From Desulfobulbaceae bacterium (GTDB lineage: Bacteria; Desulfobacterota; Desulfobulbia; Desulfobulbales; Desulfobulbaceae): DNA of 5,680 bases. The translations under genes were made by a program, and so were the position numbers. Where the stretch lies: NCBI GenBank assembly GCA_007121995.1, contig SKJK01000195.1, forward strand, positions 1 through 5,680, given 5' to 3'. Positions 5,255 to 5,680 of this stretch are shown in pieces. Positions within the stretch are counted from its first letter, which is position 1. Each line of letters begins with the position of its first letter. The notes under the pieces were generated by a model. The model did not search any database, was not told where the DNA came from, and worked only from the letters and a program-made list of their open reading frames with translations.

Positions 5255-5447
5255 TCGATACCCCTTCACCAGCACTCCTCCTGCAAACGTTCAGGCTGTT
5301 GTGCAGGTCAACGTTCACCGGATGCAAGAAAAAGGCTGCCTGGCCTGAGAGTGCAACTACAGCCCGGCACCCTGCTGGATCTTGCTACAGCAAACAGGTA
5401 CAACCTCCTTGATTGGTTACATTAAAACGCTTGCCTTTTCCATCTGT
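5255..5447 (+). other. Spacer between flgL and the csrA promoter region
   Basis: No gene is visible. An imperfect hairpin lies 25 bases after the flgL stop: CCTGCA (5280-5285) with TGCAGG (5302-5307), extendable by four more pairs with G5301 bulged. The direct repeat AACGTTCA occurs at 5286-5293 and 5310-5317. The hairpin has no T-run, so a role in ending the flgL transcript is uncertain. A short open frame at 5136-5348 begins inside flgL and lacks any support. Confidence 0.4.
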
Positions 5448-5476
5448 TTGCACGATAGTGGGTACTCTTTTATTAT
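5448..5476 (+). promoter_or_regulatory. Candidate sigma-70-type promoter of csrA
   Basis: TTGCAC at 5448-5453 and TATTAT at 5471-5476 are spaced by 17 bases. The -10 element matches TATAAT at 5 of 6 positions; the -35 element matches only its TTG core. An overlapping alternative is TTGCCT (5431-5436) with GATAGT (5454-5459), also 17 bases apart. Either would give csrA its own vegetative promoter and a leader of roughly 100-115 bases. This is a pattern match only. Confidence 0.45.
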
Positions 5477-5581
5477 TTACAGGTCGATGACGTTGCATTG
5501 GAGATTGACCCCTCTGCGGCATGTCTAATTTTCGACATTTCGATCCCAGACCGTTGTTTCGAACTTTGAACAGGTGCACGT

Positions 5582-5680
5582 ATGCTGGTGCTGACCAGAA
5601 AACCCGGTGAAGGTATTATCATCGGCGACAATATCACGATCAAAATCATTGAAATGAAAAGTGGCGGCATCCGTATTGGC
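5582..5680 (+). CDS. csrA: Carbon storage regulator CsrA, N-terminal part (cut by window end)
   Basis: The first 33 codons are present and the frame is open to the window edge; full CsrA proteins have about 60-80 residues. [18 protein letters not shown] is the diagnostic CsrA start, including the conserved L4, R6 and G9-E10 region that forms part of the RNA-binding surface of the dimer, and [13 protein letters not shown] follows with the expected beta-strand pattern. CsrA binds GGA motifs in mRNA leaders, usually blocking translation. AGGTG at 5572-5576, 5 bases before ATG 5582, is the ribosome binding site. Its location after flgL is common in bacteria in which CsrA and FliW regulate flagellin synthesis, so fliW may lie just outside the window; this is inference from known gene order. 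Confidence 0.95.
   Translation, partial: MLVLTRKPGEGIIIGDNITIKIIEMKSGGIRIG

Noticed and set aside
5423..5458. TAAA (5423) and CACGATAG (5451) as a sigma-28 promoter for csrA
   Set aside because: The spacing is wrong and only 5 of 8 bases of the -10 element match, well below the two promoters called.

Overview
The window is a flagellar late-structural locus with every recognisable gene on the + strand: the 3' end of flgI, a single-domain flgJ, a 188-codon gene of unknown function, flgM, flgN, flgK, flgL, and the first 33 codons of csrA, which runs off the right edge. The order flgI-flgJ-(x)-flgM-flgN-flgK-flgL-csrA, a FlgJ without the muramidase domain, and protein styles close to sulfate- or metal-reducing deltaproteobacteria suggest Desulfobacterota (Desulfobulbales-like, or the related Desulfuromonadia). 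That assignment is inferred from memory of families and gene order; no search was run.

Layout. Bases 1-840 hold the end of the P-ring gene flgI and the rod-assembly gene flgJ, separated by a short spacer with a palindrome. A spacer at 841-1006 carries a textbook sigma-28 (FliA) promoter, TAAAGTTT-N12-GCCGATAA. It precedes a compact unit of three genes: the unknown 188-codon gene, flgM (anti-sigma-28) and flgN (chaperone of FlgK/FlgL). flgM and flgN overlap by ATGA. A 400-base spacer follows: a pyrimidine-rich tract with a perfect 14-bp tandem repeat, a second sigma-28 promoter (TAAACCCG-N12-GCCGATAT) with the same spacing, and a leader of about 260 bases containing several hairpins. Then come flgK, a 227-base spacer with a large nested inverted repeat, and flgL. 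A 327-base spacer with a plausible sigma-70-type promoter leads into csrA.

How the genes fit together. FlgI and FlgJ belong to basal-body assembly. Once the hook is complete FlgM is exported and sigma-28 is freed. Here sigma-28 appears to drive flgM itself (negative feedback), flgN, and then flgK, so the anti-sigma factor, the chaperone and its hook-filament junction clients are induced together. CsrA is an RNA-binding repressor often encoded beside flagellar genes, and ACA(N)GGA-like motifs occur in the leaders of the unknown gene, flgK and flgL, so a post-transcriptional layer is possible. The locus is otherwise conventional. The least explained items are the 188-codon protein heading the flgM operon and the structured flgK and flgL leaders.
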